Source: Acorus gramineus (lineage: Eukaryota; Streptophyta; Magnoliopsida; Acorales; Acoraceae). Taken from it: a stretch of DNA of 64,000 nucleotides. Below are positions 46,101 to 56,607 of the stretch, one piece after another. Position 1 is the stretch's first letter, and every line of letters starts with the position of its first letter. Made by a program: the position numbers and the translations under genes. The stretch spans positions 10,861,768-10,925,767 of the forward strand of contig CM060849.1 in assembly GCA_030737835.1 (NCBI GenBank). The letters are read 5' to 3'. The notes beneath the pieces were generated by a model. The model did no database searches. It had not been told where the DNA came from and saw only the letters and a list, made by a program, of their open reading frames with translations.

Positions 46101-49100
46101 ACCCCTAATCTATAGCAAAAGGTAGATCAGGTAGTATGAATGTGATGTACAGCAGGCTACCAATCCTGCTTCTATATGTTGTACAACCCAGTAGAATGTC
46201 TCCATCATATTCCATCATTTTCACTCAAATCTATAACCGAGGTTCACCGGTGCATTAAGTGGCTTGGGTTTTGCATTCGGAATTCAAAAGAGTATCTTGA
46301 GCATATTTAGACTGGGTTAGAGAGAATGATATGGGAATAGGTCTCAACATCTTGGAACTAAAATAAAGATTTTGGATCCTTGGTATTAAAGCTTTTTCTT
46401 TTTTGATATCAAAGCCATGATGGAACATAGGCAGAAAATTGGATTTCTACTTCCAGTAAGCATTATGTCACCTAAATATGTGTGAGTTTCAAAAAAAAAA
46501 GCTTAGTATTTTGTGAAGAATAAAGGAACAGTGGGAAAAAAAGGGAAGAAGAAATGAGAAAACAAAAAAGAAGAAGAAGATTCTCTGAGTGTGAGAGAGA
46601 GACTGGAAGAGAGACAATAGAGGACTATATTGAGCCTCTCAGCCAAGTGGTCTTTTATTTCCTCAGTAATTTAATTTTTTTTGGAAAAAAAGGTAGACAT
46701 TCAGCCTTAATTTTATTTCAAAAGAAAAGGAATGCCCAAAACATATAAGGCAAGAAATGGAACAAAATCCAAACCCGTCCCATCGATTGATTTTGGTAGA
46801 AATGATATCTACTTTAACCACCCAGTACAACACAATCAAGTAACCTGCTCTTCAAAAGAAAGTCTTCCCCATAAGTATCTCTCTACTAGCACCAGCACAA
46901 GAGACTCATGTCAGAAGATATCAAGCCAATCGACTCTGTGATTGAATATGTATGATTATATGCTAAATAGGGAACCATAATAAAAGGAAAAAAATCACAA
47001 CCCGATAAAATCACTATATACAGGCCTATTAAATAAGCTAATGGGTGCAATAAAGGGAGCCCGTCTGTAAGGGCACAACGATCTCAAATGGACTGCCCAA
47101 CTTTCACTATCCTGTTCAAGCTAACATGCAGCTTGCTTGGTAGAGAATTGCCTGCTAGATCCTCAGAGAATACACTCAACAATCTGAAGTTGACCTTTTC
47201 TCTCACAAAGTGACAATCCACCTCTATATGTTCTATACACTCATGGAAGGAAGGAAAGATGCAACATAAATGGCAGCCTGATAACAGAGTGGCAGAGTAA
47301 TATCAAATACCACCACATAGGAGAAAAAGAAGCCCAAGTCCTATGCACTTTAATGACATAGCCTAATATACGGATTTGGTAGAGCCCTTGACCCTATTCT
47401 TTTTTCACTCTTCTAGTTTACCAGATTACAAGAAAGACAAGTACAGCACCCACTTGTAGATATGAATATCTGAGAACCCAGTTCATATCCATATCAAAAT
47501 GTCCTATTACCCCCATATGAGCATGCTTCAGGTGCAAAATAACTACTGTAGAGTTACAGAAATGTTTCTTCCTTTCATCTTTCATGAAACATGACAGGTA
47601 GACGATAATATATGCATTCCAAATTAAGCCGAATTAAACAAAATGACTGAAAGCAAAAATACCTGTCCAGTACAAGCCACACTGCATTACAAGATATAAC
47701 CTCTTGCAAAATAACTTTCCTTGTTGGATGCGCAGCAATAATTTTCACTTTCATTGAAACCTATTAGTGCAAAAACATGCTTAATGAAGGACGAAAAAAA
47801 ATTGGAAGGAGAAAAGTAACATGTATCTTGAATATAAGAATATCAACATATCTGGAATAAAGAAATGCCCCATAAAGGATTACATAATTAAACACAAAAA
47901 TGACATGATTAAAACAAAAAATGAGAGCAATAATAGTTAATTACCATGTCTCTTTAAAACAAGAGGCCTGAGTAACACTTGTTGCCAAATGAATCACAAA
48001 CATTCTCAGTCGGTTAGAGTTTGCAAGAATGTTTGGTACAAACGAAGCCTGAGCTCAAGAATTTCAACAGAACCAAGTCAAGTTCCAGCTCATAACTTTT
48101 AAACCATGCTCAAGGATAATGCAAAATTACCAAAGCTGATCCAAACCAACTCATGCTCTGCACAACTCGGCTCGTTTACAATCCTAATTGTGTTATTTAC
48201 CTTCTCCATGTTAGCCATCGTTTTATTCTACCCATTGTGCATTTTTGCATCACCCATTTTCTTTTATCCAATTAATCATTTAAATATTAGATTAATCCAG
48301 ATATGCAGTGGCGATCTTACAAGTGAAAAAACTCTAACAGAACAAGTATATTACAGTCTGAAAATTTATAGTTTTAGATTGCATTTAATTATGCCCCTAT
48401 TTAATTGGGCCTTGGCTGAGAAAAACCATAAAAAGACGTTTCCACCATCTTCTAACAATATCTCCAGCAGACAATAAGCAATTTTCAGCAATTCAATAGA
48501 CTAATTAGTATGCATCACACAAAAATGCATGCAAAGAATTGTACGACAACCATCTATCAAATTATATCTTACATGCTGAACTATTTCTTCAAAAAAAATT
48601 CTGGGGTAAGAAAAATACCGCCAATTAGTAGATCATGACTTAAGCCTCACGCAATGCAGTGTGTATTGAATTTGGGGAGAAGTTGGGTGCTCACCTTAGG
48701 GGTAATGAGGACTTGTTGTTAGAGGATTTTGGGTGGTGTTTGCTGTTTGTTGCTTTCCTTAGAAAATACTCGATCATCTTCATTTTCAGTTTTCTTGTTA
48801 TGGGCCTCCCCTTCGTTTTTTGGGTTATATCTCTGCTATTATATAATACACTTCAGGTGGCATACTCCCACCGTTCCATCAAAGAACAAGCCTCACGTGA
48901 TGCAATATCTAGGCTTTTCTTATTGCTATATAAGAATATCTTACTTCTGGTAGGATCCGCATAAATATCTAAAGAATTTGGATTGCACTTCTAAGAACCT
49001 CAATCAAGTACCTTAGATTTGTCCCTAACCATACTCCATATATGCACCATATTGAAACAAAGAACAAGATAAAGCATTTATAGCATGAAAAATGGTAAGA

Positions 49101-50285
49101 ATACATCATTGCGTAGAACATTAGCTGATATTACCCCTTCAGCTTCACATTGTTCAGAGCTTTGTAAGAGCATGCTCTCATACATCTCAACTTTCTTAGA
49201 TACCTCTTCCTCAATAGCACGAGCACTGGTTCCCCCAAAAGAATCCGTGCATGCCTTAGTCAAGTAGCCCACTGTGTTGAATAAACCATGCAGAATGTTA
49301 GAACTCAATGTTTAAACATAGGTAGAAGTGAAATGCAGTTGAGTTTTCTGTATGTAAAACTCAATTCTCGTGCACATAAAAAAGAGTACAGTATTGTATT
49401 TGTATATAGAAAAAGAAGATAAAAAAAGTCCTCACCCAAAGCTTATAGAGCATGGACACAACACAGACACAAGACACATAACATGGAGAAAATCTTTAAA
49501 AACTAGGACATGAATATGGGGAAGGAATGAAACGAATAAATATATAATTAAAATATACATCATATTATAATTATTTCAAAAAATTAGCATACATCCATAG
49601 ACTATAAAAAGTTTGATATAACTACAATGGTGTGTCAACTATCAACCATTATAAGATTTTAACATCATTTGGTTTCTTGTGAGCATACACCTTACAATAG
49701 TTATTAAGAAAAATGGAAAAAGTTAAAAAAGACTAAGTGTAATGGCGCCCAGAATAAATTTGTCCCAAAGACCCATGGCCTGGTGTTCAGGGACATTACC
49801 CTTTTAGGGGCCACCCCTAGTTCAAAACAAGTAATTTGTTACCATATGTTAGTGACTTTATAGCCCCATTAAGGGACATTGTACCAAAAAAAAAAAAAAG
49901 TTAAAATGTCACCATGCCGTGTCTATCCTGCGTCCAATACGTATTCAAAATTCATAAAATTATTCTCTGTCTCTCTTTCTATCACGATTATTTCATAAAC
50001 AACTAATCTAAAACCATCCAAAAATGCTTCTTAAACATTCAAAACACATCAAGATTAGGTCATCAGGGGCAATCAAGGGCTATTACTCGGGTTGAGGATG
50101 CTGTGCAGTACGCCGAGGACGAGAAGCGTGTTCCCCGTCTTCAAGATGTCCCCGCGAACACGTATCCCGTCCACCGTCAGCCGGAGCTCGTGCCTCGTGC
50201 GGTCCCTCGTCGCGTCCAGCGCCACCACCACCACGCCCCCCTTATCCCCCTCCACCGCCAACGCCATCGGTGGACCGTCTGCCAT
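34147..50285 (-). CDS. USP-like domain plus protein kinase (PERK-related 'inactive kinase' family), twelve exons
   Basis: Cytosolic receptor-like kinase with an N-terminal adenine-nucleotide-alpha-hydrolase (UspA-like) domain. Exons (minus): 50087-50285, 49135-49271, 47663-47760, 44673-45034, 42685-43137, 42395-42555, 39443-39516, 39205-39349, 38899-39048, 36796-36869, 36484-36553, 34147-34239. Phases agree throughout: 2016 bp, 671 residues. Start is ATG 50285 (MADGPPMALAVEGD), then VVVVALDAT and, near residue 120, KVKIIAAHPTRKVIL. The kinase domain spans about 331-600: GEGGFG (337-342), AAK (Lys 358), HRDMRPSN (Asp 455, with Arg in place of the usual catalytic-loop Lys), DFG (Asp 473), GYLAPEYAENG. 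The tail reads VVRLLEGENDYFRELAQQF, then WYNNKRSETIERPEW, then ESFELGEIQQ-stop. Databases often label this family inactive, yet the nucleotide-binding Lys, HRD Asp and DFG are all present. The last two small exons rest on phase and splice sites only. Confidence 0.88.
38273..38581. repeat. Direct duplication of about 115 bp in kinase intron 9
   Basis: The block starting AGATTGTACACAGTATTTAA (about 38273-38388) recurs at 38465-38581 with a few changes, including TGTTGCATCAAGTGCCT and TAATTGAGTAAAGTT. It is non-coding. Confidence 0.85.
39666..40915 (+). mobile_element. Small copia-type LTR element (internal region about 115 bp) in kinase intron 6
   Basis: The two LTRs are alike: 39666-about 40311 (TGTTGGGATG...) and 40427-40915 (TGTTAGGCTTATG...TTCCTAACA). 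The second is preceded by the polypurine-like CCAATGTGGAGATTG, a hallmark placement in plant copia elements. Shared blocks include GATGAAGC, TTGGGGAGGTTGATGA, GAGTATTCCATAGCAATGGA and ATCACCTTTATTTATAGTGA. Flanks TATAT and TCTAT agree at 4 of 5. The left LTR is longer because a roughly 175-bp part (CCATAGCAATGGAT...GCCCGTGGATGCAGG) is duplicated inside it. No coding sequence remains, so it resembles a TRIM or an internally deleted copia. Confidence 0.82.
41187..41268. repeat. (GA)n and poly-C microsatellites in kinase intron 6
   Basis: A GA run at about 41189-41210 and a C run of about 20 at 41247-41268. Confidence 0.85.
43862..44218 (+). mobile_element. 5'-truncated LINE tail with 11-bp target duplication, in kinase intron 4
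   Basis: The segment reads VVWSLWLAHNNVISAIQFIK followed by DWGRFC, the end of a zf-RVT/ORF2 protein. A T-rich 3' UTR and an A-run at about 44198-44213 follow. TGGAAGAAATA flanks it on both sides (43851-43861, 44219-44229). Confidence 0.85.
45565..46260 (-). pseudogene. Ty1/copia reverse transcriptase/RNase H relic in kinase intron 3
   Basis: Read on the minus strand in mixed frames, it shows the order seen in copia pol: GYRFE, then IGSLLYITFILPDLPFAID and APRTSHF. Next come SLETICSFDIPK-type sequence standing for the SWKSKKQ region, YRSLAVITT, VRPIFHSCTKHIDLYYHFA (normally NPVFHxRTKHIExDxHFxR) and DQPADLFTKSL. Many stops and shifts mean it is long dead. Confidence 0.8.
47040..47400 (-). pseudogene. 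Second copia RNase H relic in kinase intron 3
   Basis: Minus-strand reading gives QAAIYVASFPSFHECIEHIE followed by VDCHFVREKVNFRLLS, which is the copia RNase H end in recognisable form. This is a different copy from the relic at 45565-46260, since the same segment occurs in both. Confidence 0.78.
47761..49134. other. Kinase intron 2, unidentified frame
   Basis: AT-rich intron. A plus-strand frame at 48659-48964 (FGEKLGAHLRGNEDLLLEDF, then hydrophobic) is antisense to the gene and matches nothing I know. It is probably chance or an old insertion. Confidence 0.35.
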
Positions 50286-51436
50286 GTATGGGAAGATTGG
50301 GCGATTGAAGAGCAATCGTTCATCGGTCAATCTCTAACTGGGACATGTGGACGCTCGGATTTGTTTGTCGTGTTTGTCTCTTCCCGTGAAATTGAATAAT
50401 TTGGAGTGGAAGATTCGGGGGATATGTTTTGGTTTAGGGTTTTATTAATCATTGGAAAACAAAAAATAAAATTTTGGGGAGCATATTCGGATATTTGATA
50501 ATTGTGTTGTTCGTGGTTTTTTGGAGGGAAGGGAGGTGAAGAGAGGGGGCGAAGGGTTAATGAACCGGGGAGAGTGAGGGCGGAATGTTCGAAGAGTGAA
50601 AGCCCGGGTTTTATTTTTGGGAATTTTCGATATTGCTCCCTGGAAACTCATGCAAATCGAAAAACGTCCTCGTAAAATCAATAAATCCCCTCATATCTTT
50701 ATTTTATTAGACAATATTTATTTTAGTTATTATCGTAATCGAAATTAATTAGATCTGTAGTTACTCCTAACCATATATGATAAATTAGTGTAATACCCTT
50801 TTAAAATTTACTTTCCTTCTTTGTTAAAATCTATGTAACTCCTTTAACAACTTATGAAAATTGGAAAATGTCTCTATAAATTAGTAAATCCCCTCCTATA
50901 TTTATTTTATAAGTCAATTCCAGCAACTACTAAATTTTATATAAAATTAGAATCTTTAACAAATTAATTAAAAAGAATCTATATTACATGTTCACCCAAT
51001 CTCATTAAATTTTGAAAAATTTAGAGTTTTAATGCACACAAATAATTTTTTAGATGGATTTTAAAATATGTTTTTGTAATAAAAAATAGACAATTTTATG
51101 ATCGTGGGAGGCTTCTCAATGGAGGTGATAAGAGAGTTTTAGGTAATTTTACGTTTGACAGGTATTTCGATCATAAAAAGGACTGATTTAGATTTTATTA
51201 ATTTTTCAATGACTTATTTGAATATTATTTTCAAAGATTTTGTTAATTAAATGGAATTCCCGAATATGCTCCTTGCACTAATGGAATATTCACTCAGGGA
51301 CTAGAACCATTAACTAAGATAAAAGATAGAGACCTAAGGGGATTTATTAATTTTACAATGACCTTTTCTAATTTTCATAAGCTTTCAAGGAGTTGTATTT
51401 ATTTTTTCCTTTATTTTTTGAACGCTGGTACACTTA
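50286..51436. other. Kinase upstream region
   Basis: The 5' flank and likely promoter of the minus-strand kinase gene. A TTG-initiated extension to 50330 is possible in frame but lacks an ATG. No other gene seen. Confidence 0.4.
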
Positions 51437-51654
51437 GACCCCGTTTGGGACCGCGTTTTGGGCACATCTACGTTGGCGAACGTGGTGGAACGCCACCTCC
51501 AAACCAAACGAAAAACTGGTGTCCGCTTTTTTCACGGTTGTGGTAGAGTTGGAAGTTTTTTTTTTCACATTTGCAATGCTTGGAAATATTGTTTTCCCAT
51601 CGCGTCACTAATTTCCTTGACACTGTGTCCCACAACGCGGTCCCAAACGAGGTC
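51437..51654. mobile_element. Tourist-like MITE
   Basis: GACCCCGTTTGGGACCGCGTT at the left and, inverted, GACCTCGTTTGGGACCGCGTT at the right frame 218 bp. Flanks TTA and TCA suggest the three-base duplication of PIF/Harbinger elements with one change. The ends are similar to the element at 17121. Confidence 0.65.
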
Positions 51655-52825
51655 TCAAATAAGTTTTGCAACTCATCTCAACTCAAAATCACTCTCTTAG
51701 TTACTTGTACATTGTGATAATGTAGTGTACAGTGCGTTATCACAACAACATATAGAAACTGCAGTCATCGTAATTTGAATCCTCTTGAATGACATTGCCT
51801 ACCTTTCTCAAAAAAGCATATAGAAACTAATTTTTTACTTTTTTTAAAGAAAATATTAACTATTGTAGCTAAAGTGTATATTTCACTTTTTATAGCGGTA
51901 TGTATTTCAATGTATGAGTATATATTATTTTAAAAAAAAGATGAGGGTTGCGAGTGGATCGCACATAAAATTAGACATATCATTTTATTTAATGTTTTAT
52001 TTTTATTTTTATTTTTTTCAGGAGATCAATGTTGTACATGAGTTGTCGATCCTTTTTTTCAAAATCAACGATTCATGGTCAAATTTTTGGCAGACTTATT
52101 TCAATCAAAATCACTACTTTGATGTTGTAGGCCACAAAGTGTTTGGAAGCTCTTTGGTCCAGTGTCCCTTATTGTCCTCCAATTTTTTTTTGAGGCGGTC
52201 GATTGCCATTTGATTTGTGATTCCTGCCTCTCCGTTTTTCTATGGTTCACAAAAGAGGAAAACAATTGTTGAATCTTGTATTGGGTGAATTTGTGTAACA
52301 AGGAAAATGGGGAAAAAGAGAAAAAGTAATTTTTTTTCCTATAACTACTTAAAAACATGATGTTTGTGTCAAACAAAAAGTGGAAAATTTTTTTCTCCAT
52401 TTTCCCTCTACTATTTTGTACTGTTTAGGAGAGGTAGAGAATCTTTTTCCCCACCCTAGAGAATAGAAAGTGAGGGATCTGATTCTCTCACACCTTTATT
52501 TATTTGTTGTCATTTTTCATCACTTTCTGTGTAACACCAAATATACATTTTATTTTCTATCATTTTTCATCACATACACAAAAAATAATTTTTATTTTCC
52601 ATCACTTTCCATTACAGGTACAAACAATATTTAAACTAGTCAAAAGAACTTTCTGACTCAAATTCTTTCATTTTCTACATTTTCTCTTCAAGATTATGCA
52701 CAAACACATTCTTAGAAACAAAAGCTTTTGTTATTGAATTAAGTGTTGTCATTGATCATTATAACAACAAATGATATTTTTTCCATAGGAAGTCCCATCG
52801 TTCCATAATTCTCAATTTTGACATG
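51655..52825. other. AT-rich intergenic sequence
   Basis: T-rich and A-rich stretches with no gene or clear element ends. Confidence 0.4.
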
Positions 52826-53873
52826 GGGGAGTTATATACCCACCCCATACAATAAAAAAACCATCCCATTACTATCAGTTTTAATGCACTCCGAAATCAA
52901 AGGAAAACCACCCCTACCAATGTCACCCCATTTAGAACCAAACCCACCCCCTTTACTGTACACCCATGTTTGACAGAACAAATGTTGACAGGATCTTCAT
53001 ACATTGACATCTAGTGTGTCAATCAACACAGAACAAGACACATTTGTTTTTTAGTTATGTGTTTGACAGAACAACTGTCGACATGATCATCATCTCTTGA
53101 CAACTAGGGTGTCGACAAAATTTAAATATGTTGACATCTGGTGTGTCAATCCTTACAGAAAATCACAACCACTAATCCCTCCTCCTCCTCCTCTCAATCT
53201 CCTCCAACTCCACCGACAGCAAAATCGGAGAATGACGTCTCCTCTGCACGATCATCGGCATCTCCACGATGCACATTCAACTCCTCCACAACAAGGTCTT
53301 CATCTTCGACTGCACTTCCTTTGGCCCGTCCTTTCTGCCCACCCATCCACCCTCTACTCCTCCTCCAACTGCACTGCCCACTCCCTCCTCCTTGACCCCA
53401 TCATCCTCTCCCTCTCCCCTCGACATCTTCTCTTCAACACCTTTTGCTCCTCCGCCTCTCTCCTCCCCGATGGCACCCTCCTCCAATCCAGTGGCTTCTC
53501 CTTCGGTGACCGCCTGCTCCGCCCCTTCCCCCCGATCTCCCTCCTCCTCCTCCACCCTCTATGACTGACTAGAGCTCCCCAACTACCTCTCCATCATCCG
53601 TTGTTACTCCTTTGACCAATCCCTCCCCGACGACCGCGTCCTCGCCAACACGCACACCATCTACGATGCCCATCGGAACAAAGGATGGTGACCGACATAC
53701 GTCATGGATGACGATCAGAAGGGAAAACAGGTGGAGATGGGTTGAAGAGAAATAAATTTTGCTAAATGGTTTTGGGGTGATTTTACATCAGTCACACACT
53801 AGTATTTATGAGGGGGTGGTTTTGTAGGTTTGAAAAAAGATGGTGGGTGGGTTTATAAGAGGGGGGATTTTCC
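52826..53873. mobile_element. TIR-bounded element carrying a gene fragment (Pack-TIR candidate)
   Basis: The left end GGAGTTATATACCCACCCC, followed by an AAAACCACCCCTACC block, pairs with the inverted right end CTCTTATAAACCCACCCACC, followed by ACAAAACCACCCCC. Between them lie two degenerate copies of a TGTTTGACAGAACAA...TTGACATCTRGTGTGTCAAT unit (about 52970-53160) and then the glyoxal-oxidase pseudogene. No target duplication was identified, so the boundaries are provisional. Confidence 0.5.
53185..53690 (+). pseudogene. Glyoxal oxidase-like (galactose oxidase family) gene fragment
   Basis: Reading across frames, the sequence follows the N-terminal half of plant glyoxal oxidases: MHIQLLHNKVFIFDCTSFGP, NCTAHSLLLDP, then CSSASLLPDGTLLQSSGFSF GDR. 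It continues ELPNYLSIIRCYSFDQSLPD DRVL, equivalent to the conserved W(Y)EYPxxL..RWYATxQxLPDG region. Frameshifts (about 53350) and stops show it is broken. The signal peptide start and the C-terminal copper-site half are missing. The C/T-rich composition matches the neighbouring GC-rich genes rather than the AT-rich element ends. Confidence 0.75.
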
Positions 53874-54225
53874 ATTAAATACGGGTTTAAATAACGGTCC
53901 CCTTCGACCTATCCCTAGCACGTAATGTCGCTTCCTCCAAATAAAAAGAGTGCAACCATGTCAAAACCCCATTGAGCGAATTGACTCAAGAGTCTGAAAT
54001 CCGCAACCACTACCACCCCTTCTTAGAGGTTCTCGGTATCCAATGCCCTGTGAGTTCCATCGTCCACTTGTCATTATTCTCCCACACAATTAATGACTGT
54101 CCTATGCTACAAGAGTCATGGAAAATGCCCGGATCTCCACTGTGAATCACAATGCATCCTATTAAATTTCAATTGAGATTTAATACAACATTGGAAAAAC
54201 ATCATTCCTATTTAAACCACCAGAT
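53874..54225. other. 3' flank of the PPR gene
   Basis: No frame of note. Likely contains the PPR gene 3' UTR on the minus strand. Confidence 0.4.
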
Positions 54226-56346
54226 CTATACAGCTTGAACAACACGCATATCTTCTTGAAGCCCCTCAAAAGCAACAATACAAACCCTTTTCTTCATCTC
54301 ACTCACCAGTGACTTCAATGCACTATAAATCTCCCTCCTTTGAACATGCCTTCCATCCCTAACCATAAACACATGCACCTTCTTTTCAATCTCAATCCAA
54401 CTACACCCAGGCTGCTTAACCACTCCCCTCCCCTTCATCAGCCCCCTCACCCTCTCCGCCTCCCCGAACCTCCCCGCCTCCGCATACATATTCGACATCA
54501 GAATGTACGGCCCCGATATCCCCGGCTCGAGCTCGAACAGCTTCTCCGCCACCCGTTCCCCCAATTCGAGCTTCTGGTGCACCTTGCACGCCGAAAGCAA
54601 CGATGCCCAAAGAACCGTGTCGGGCTGCACCGGCATTCGCGTTATCAATTCCTCCGCTTCCTCGAGCCTCCCCGCGCGCCCCAGGAGGTCCACCATGCAC
54701 GCGTAGTGGTCCTTCACGGGGACCACCCCATGCGTCTCCGCCATCAATTGAAAGTACTGACGGCCCTCGTCGACCAGCCCAGCATGGCTGCACGCGGAGA
54801 GCACTCCGATCATGGTCACGTGGTCCGGTGGTGTCTCCCCATTCAAAAGCATTGCTTCGAACAGGCGCAGAGCCTCCTCGGCTTGCCCGTTCTGCGCGTG
54901 CCCCACGATCACGGCGTTCCACGACACGACGTCCCTCTCGACCATCGATTTGAAGGTGAGCGCACCGTCCGTGACAGACCCGCATTTCATGTACATGTCG
55001 ACTACCGAGTTCGCGACGAAGACGTCCATGCAACCGTGCTTCACCACGTGAACGTGGACCAGCCTCCCGAAGAAGAGGTTCGCGAGGTTCGCGCACGCAT
55101 TGAATACATTGCTGAACGTGTGATTCGACGGGCGCACCGCGTCCCTCTTGAGCTTCCTGAACAGCCGAAGCGCCTCCTCGTCCTGCCCCGCCCGCGTGTA
55201 CCCCGATATGAGCGCGTTCCACGACACGACGCTCCACTCCGTCATCCGCGCGAAGACCGAACGCGCGGCGTCGAGGTTCGCGAACCTCGCGTAGCCTCCG
55301 ACGAGGGAGGTCGTTGAGACGACGTCCCTGAACGGCATCCGATCGAAGACCCGCCTTGCCTCGACGAGCCTCCCACACTTCGCGTACATGTCGACGAGCG
55401 CGTTCCCCAACACGAGGTCGTCCCGGTGTCGCCCGTCCCTCACGACGCGCGCGTGGACCTGCGAGCCCTCGCGGAGGGCGGCGAGGGTCGCGCACGCGCT
55501 GACCACGCTCGCGAGCGTGACTTCATCGGGCTCAAACCCGGCTTCCATCATCGCCGCAAACGACCGCAGCGCGCCCTCCGCCGGGCCGTTCTGTTCGTAG
55601 CAGGTTATCAAACTGTTCCACGACACGACGTTCCGCTCGTGCATCCCGTCGAAGACTCTGACGGCATCTGAACCGCGACCGCATTTGGAATACATGTCAA
55701 CAAGCGCACTTCCCATGTACACGTCGCCCGAGAGAGGCGATCTCCAGACGAGCGCGTGTATCTGCGCGCCCATGACGAGGTCCCCCGCGCCCGCGCAGGC
55801 ACTCAGCGCGCTCGACAGCGCGTACGCGCTCAAGACGACGGACTCCGCGCGCATCCTCGCGAAGTAGCCCAGCGAGGCGTCGAAGCGGCCGCGCTGCGCG
55901 AGGGCGGAGACGATGGAGTTCCAGGAGCAGATGTCGCGGTGGGGCATGGAGAGGAAGAGACGCTCGGCCTCGTCGAGGAGGCCCAACGCGGAGAGCGCGC
56001 GGAGGACGGCGTTGTGGGTGAAGACGTTGCGGAGGGGCATCCGGTCGAACACGCGGAGGGCGTCGGAAGGGGAGCCACATTTGGCGTACGCGTCGATGAG
56101 GCGGTTGAGGATGAAGGGTTCGGAGGAGAAGCGGGTCTTGAGGAGGCGCGCGTGGACGCGGCGACAGCCGCGGAGGGAGGCGGAGCTTATGGAGGAGTTG
56201 AGGAGGTCGGCGAAGGCTGTGGAGTTCGGGAGGTGCAGGTCTCCGGCTTTTCTTGCCATTTGAAGCGACTGTCGTGACTGTTGAATCCATGTCATCATGA
56301 CCGTTGATTGTCCACTCTTCATGTATGAGCGATACAAGTCACTCAA
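54226..56346 (-). CDS. SLO2: PLS-class pentatricopeptide repeat protein, E/E+ type, SLO2-like (At2g13600-like), intronless
   Basis: RNA-binding organelle protein of 706 residues. Repeats run from about residue 50 to 600 with typical P, L and S motifs: FILNRLIDAYAKCGSPSDAL, NVFTHNAVLRALSALG, DVYMGSALVDMYSKCGRGSD, NVVSWNSLITCYEQNGPAE, HYACMVDLLGRAGRLEEAEE. The end is an E/E+ domain (VQPDTVLWASLLSACKVHQK, then PGCSWIEIEKKVHVFMVRDG), with no DYW deaminase domain. Sequence order and wording follow Arabidopsis At2g13600 (SLO2), which edits mitochondrial transcripts, so the same role is inferred. Such E+ proteins rely on a separate DYW partner for catalysis. The first Met is uncertain (another at residue 10 or 30). 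An organelle-targeting N-terminus is expected but not obvious. Coding DNA is very rich in CGC/GCG. Confidence 0.93.
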   Translation of the reverse strand: MSDLYRSYMKSGQSTVMMTWIQQSRQSLQMARKAGDLHLPNSTAFADLLNSSISSASLRGCRRVHARLLKTRFSSEPFILNRLIDAYAKCGSPSDALRVFDRMPLRNVFTHNAVLRALSALGLLDEAERLFLSMPHRDICSWNSIVSALAQRGRFDASLGYFARMRAESVVLSAYALSSALSACAGAGDLVMGAQIHALVWRSPLSGDVYMGSALVDMYSKCGRGSDAVRVFDGMHERNVVSWNSLITCYEQNGPAEGALRSFAAMMEAGFEPDEVTLASVVSACATLAALREGSQVHARVVRDGRHRDDLVLGNALVDMYAKCGRLVEARRVFDRMPFRDVVSTTSLVGGYARFANLDAARSVFARMTEWSVVSWNALISGYTRAGQDEEALRLFRKLKRDAVRPSNHTFSNVFNACANLANLFFGRLVHVHVVKHGCMDVFVANSVVDMYMKCGSVTDGALTFKSMVERDVVSWNAVIVGHAQNGQAEEALRLFEAMLLNGETPPDHVTMIGVLSACSHAGLVDEGRQYFQLMAETHGVVPVKDHYACMVDLLGRAGRLEEAEELITRMPVQPDTVLWASLLSACKVHQKLELGERVAEKLFELEPGISGPYILMSNMYAEAGRFGEAERVRGLMKGRGVVKQPGCSWIEIEKKVHVFMVRDGRHVQRREIYSALKSLVSEMKKRVCIVAFEGLQEDMRVVQAV

Positions 56347-56607
56347 AGAGGTCCGCCTCCCGTTCGACGAAATCCTCTATTGTAACATTTTCTAATATGA
56401 TGGAGCTAAAACTTGGGCGGGTTGAGTCGCTATAGGAGTTAGCTTTTAGTATAAATACTATCACCATTGTGATTGGTCAACATCAGTTTGAGTCACTTTT
56501 TGGTTCTTATGTCCATTTTAATCAAAATTTTTGTAACAATTAATAGTTAAATATATTAAATATGATGGTGATGATGGTAGGAGTATAGTCCTGGAACAGA
56601 TAGCCAG

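Noticed and set aside
53097-53568. Intact new gene at the proline/serine-rich frames
   Set aside because: The similarity to glyoxal oxidase switches frames and hits stops, so it is a pseudogene fragment.
54340-56290. Frames of up to 359 codons overlapping the PPR gene
   Set aside because: Arg/Ala/Gly/Pro-rich shadows of a GC-rich coding sequence; only the 706-residue frame shows PPR repeats.
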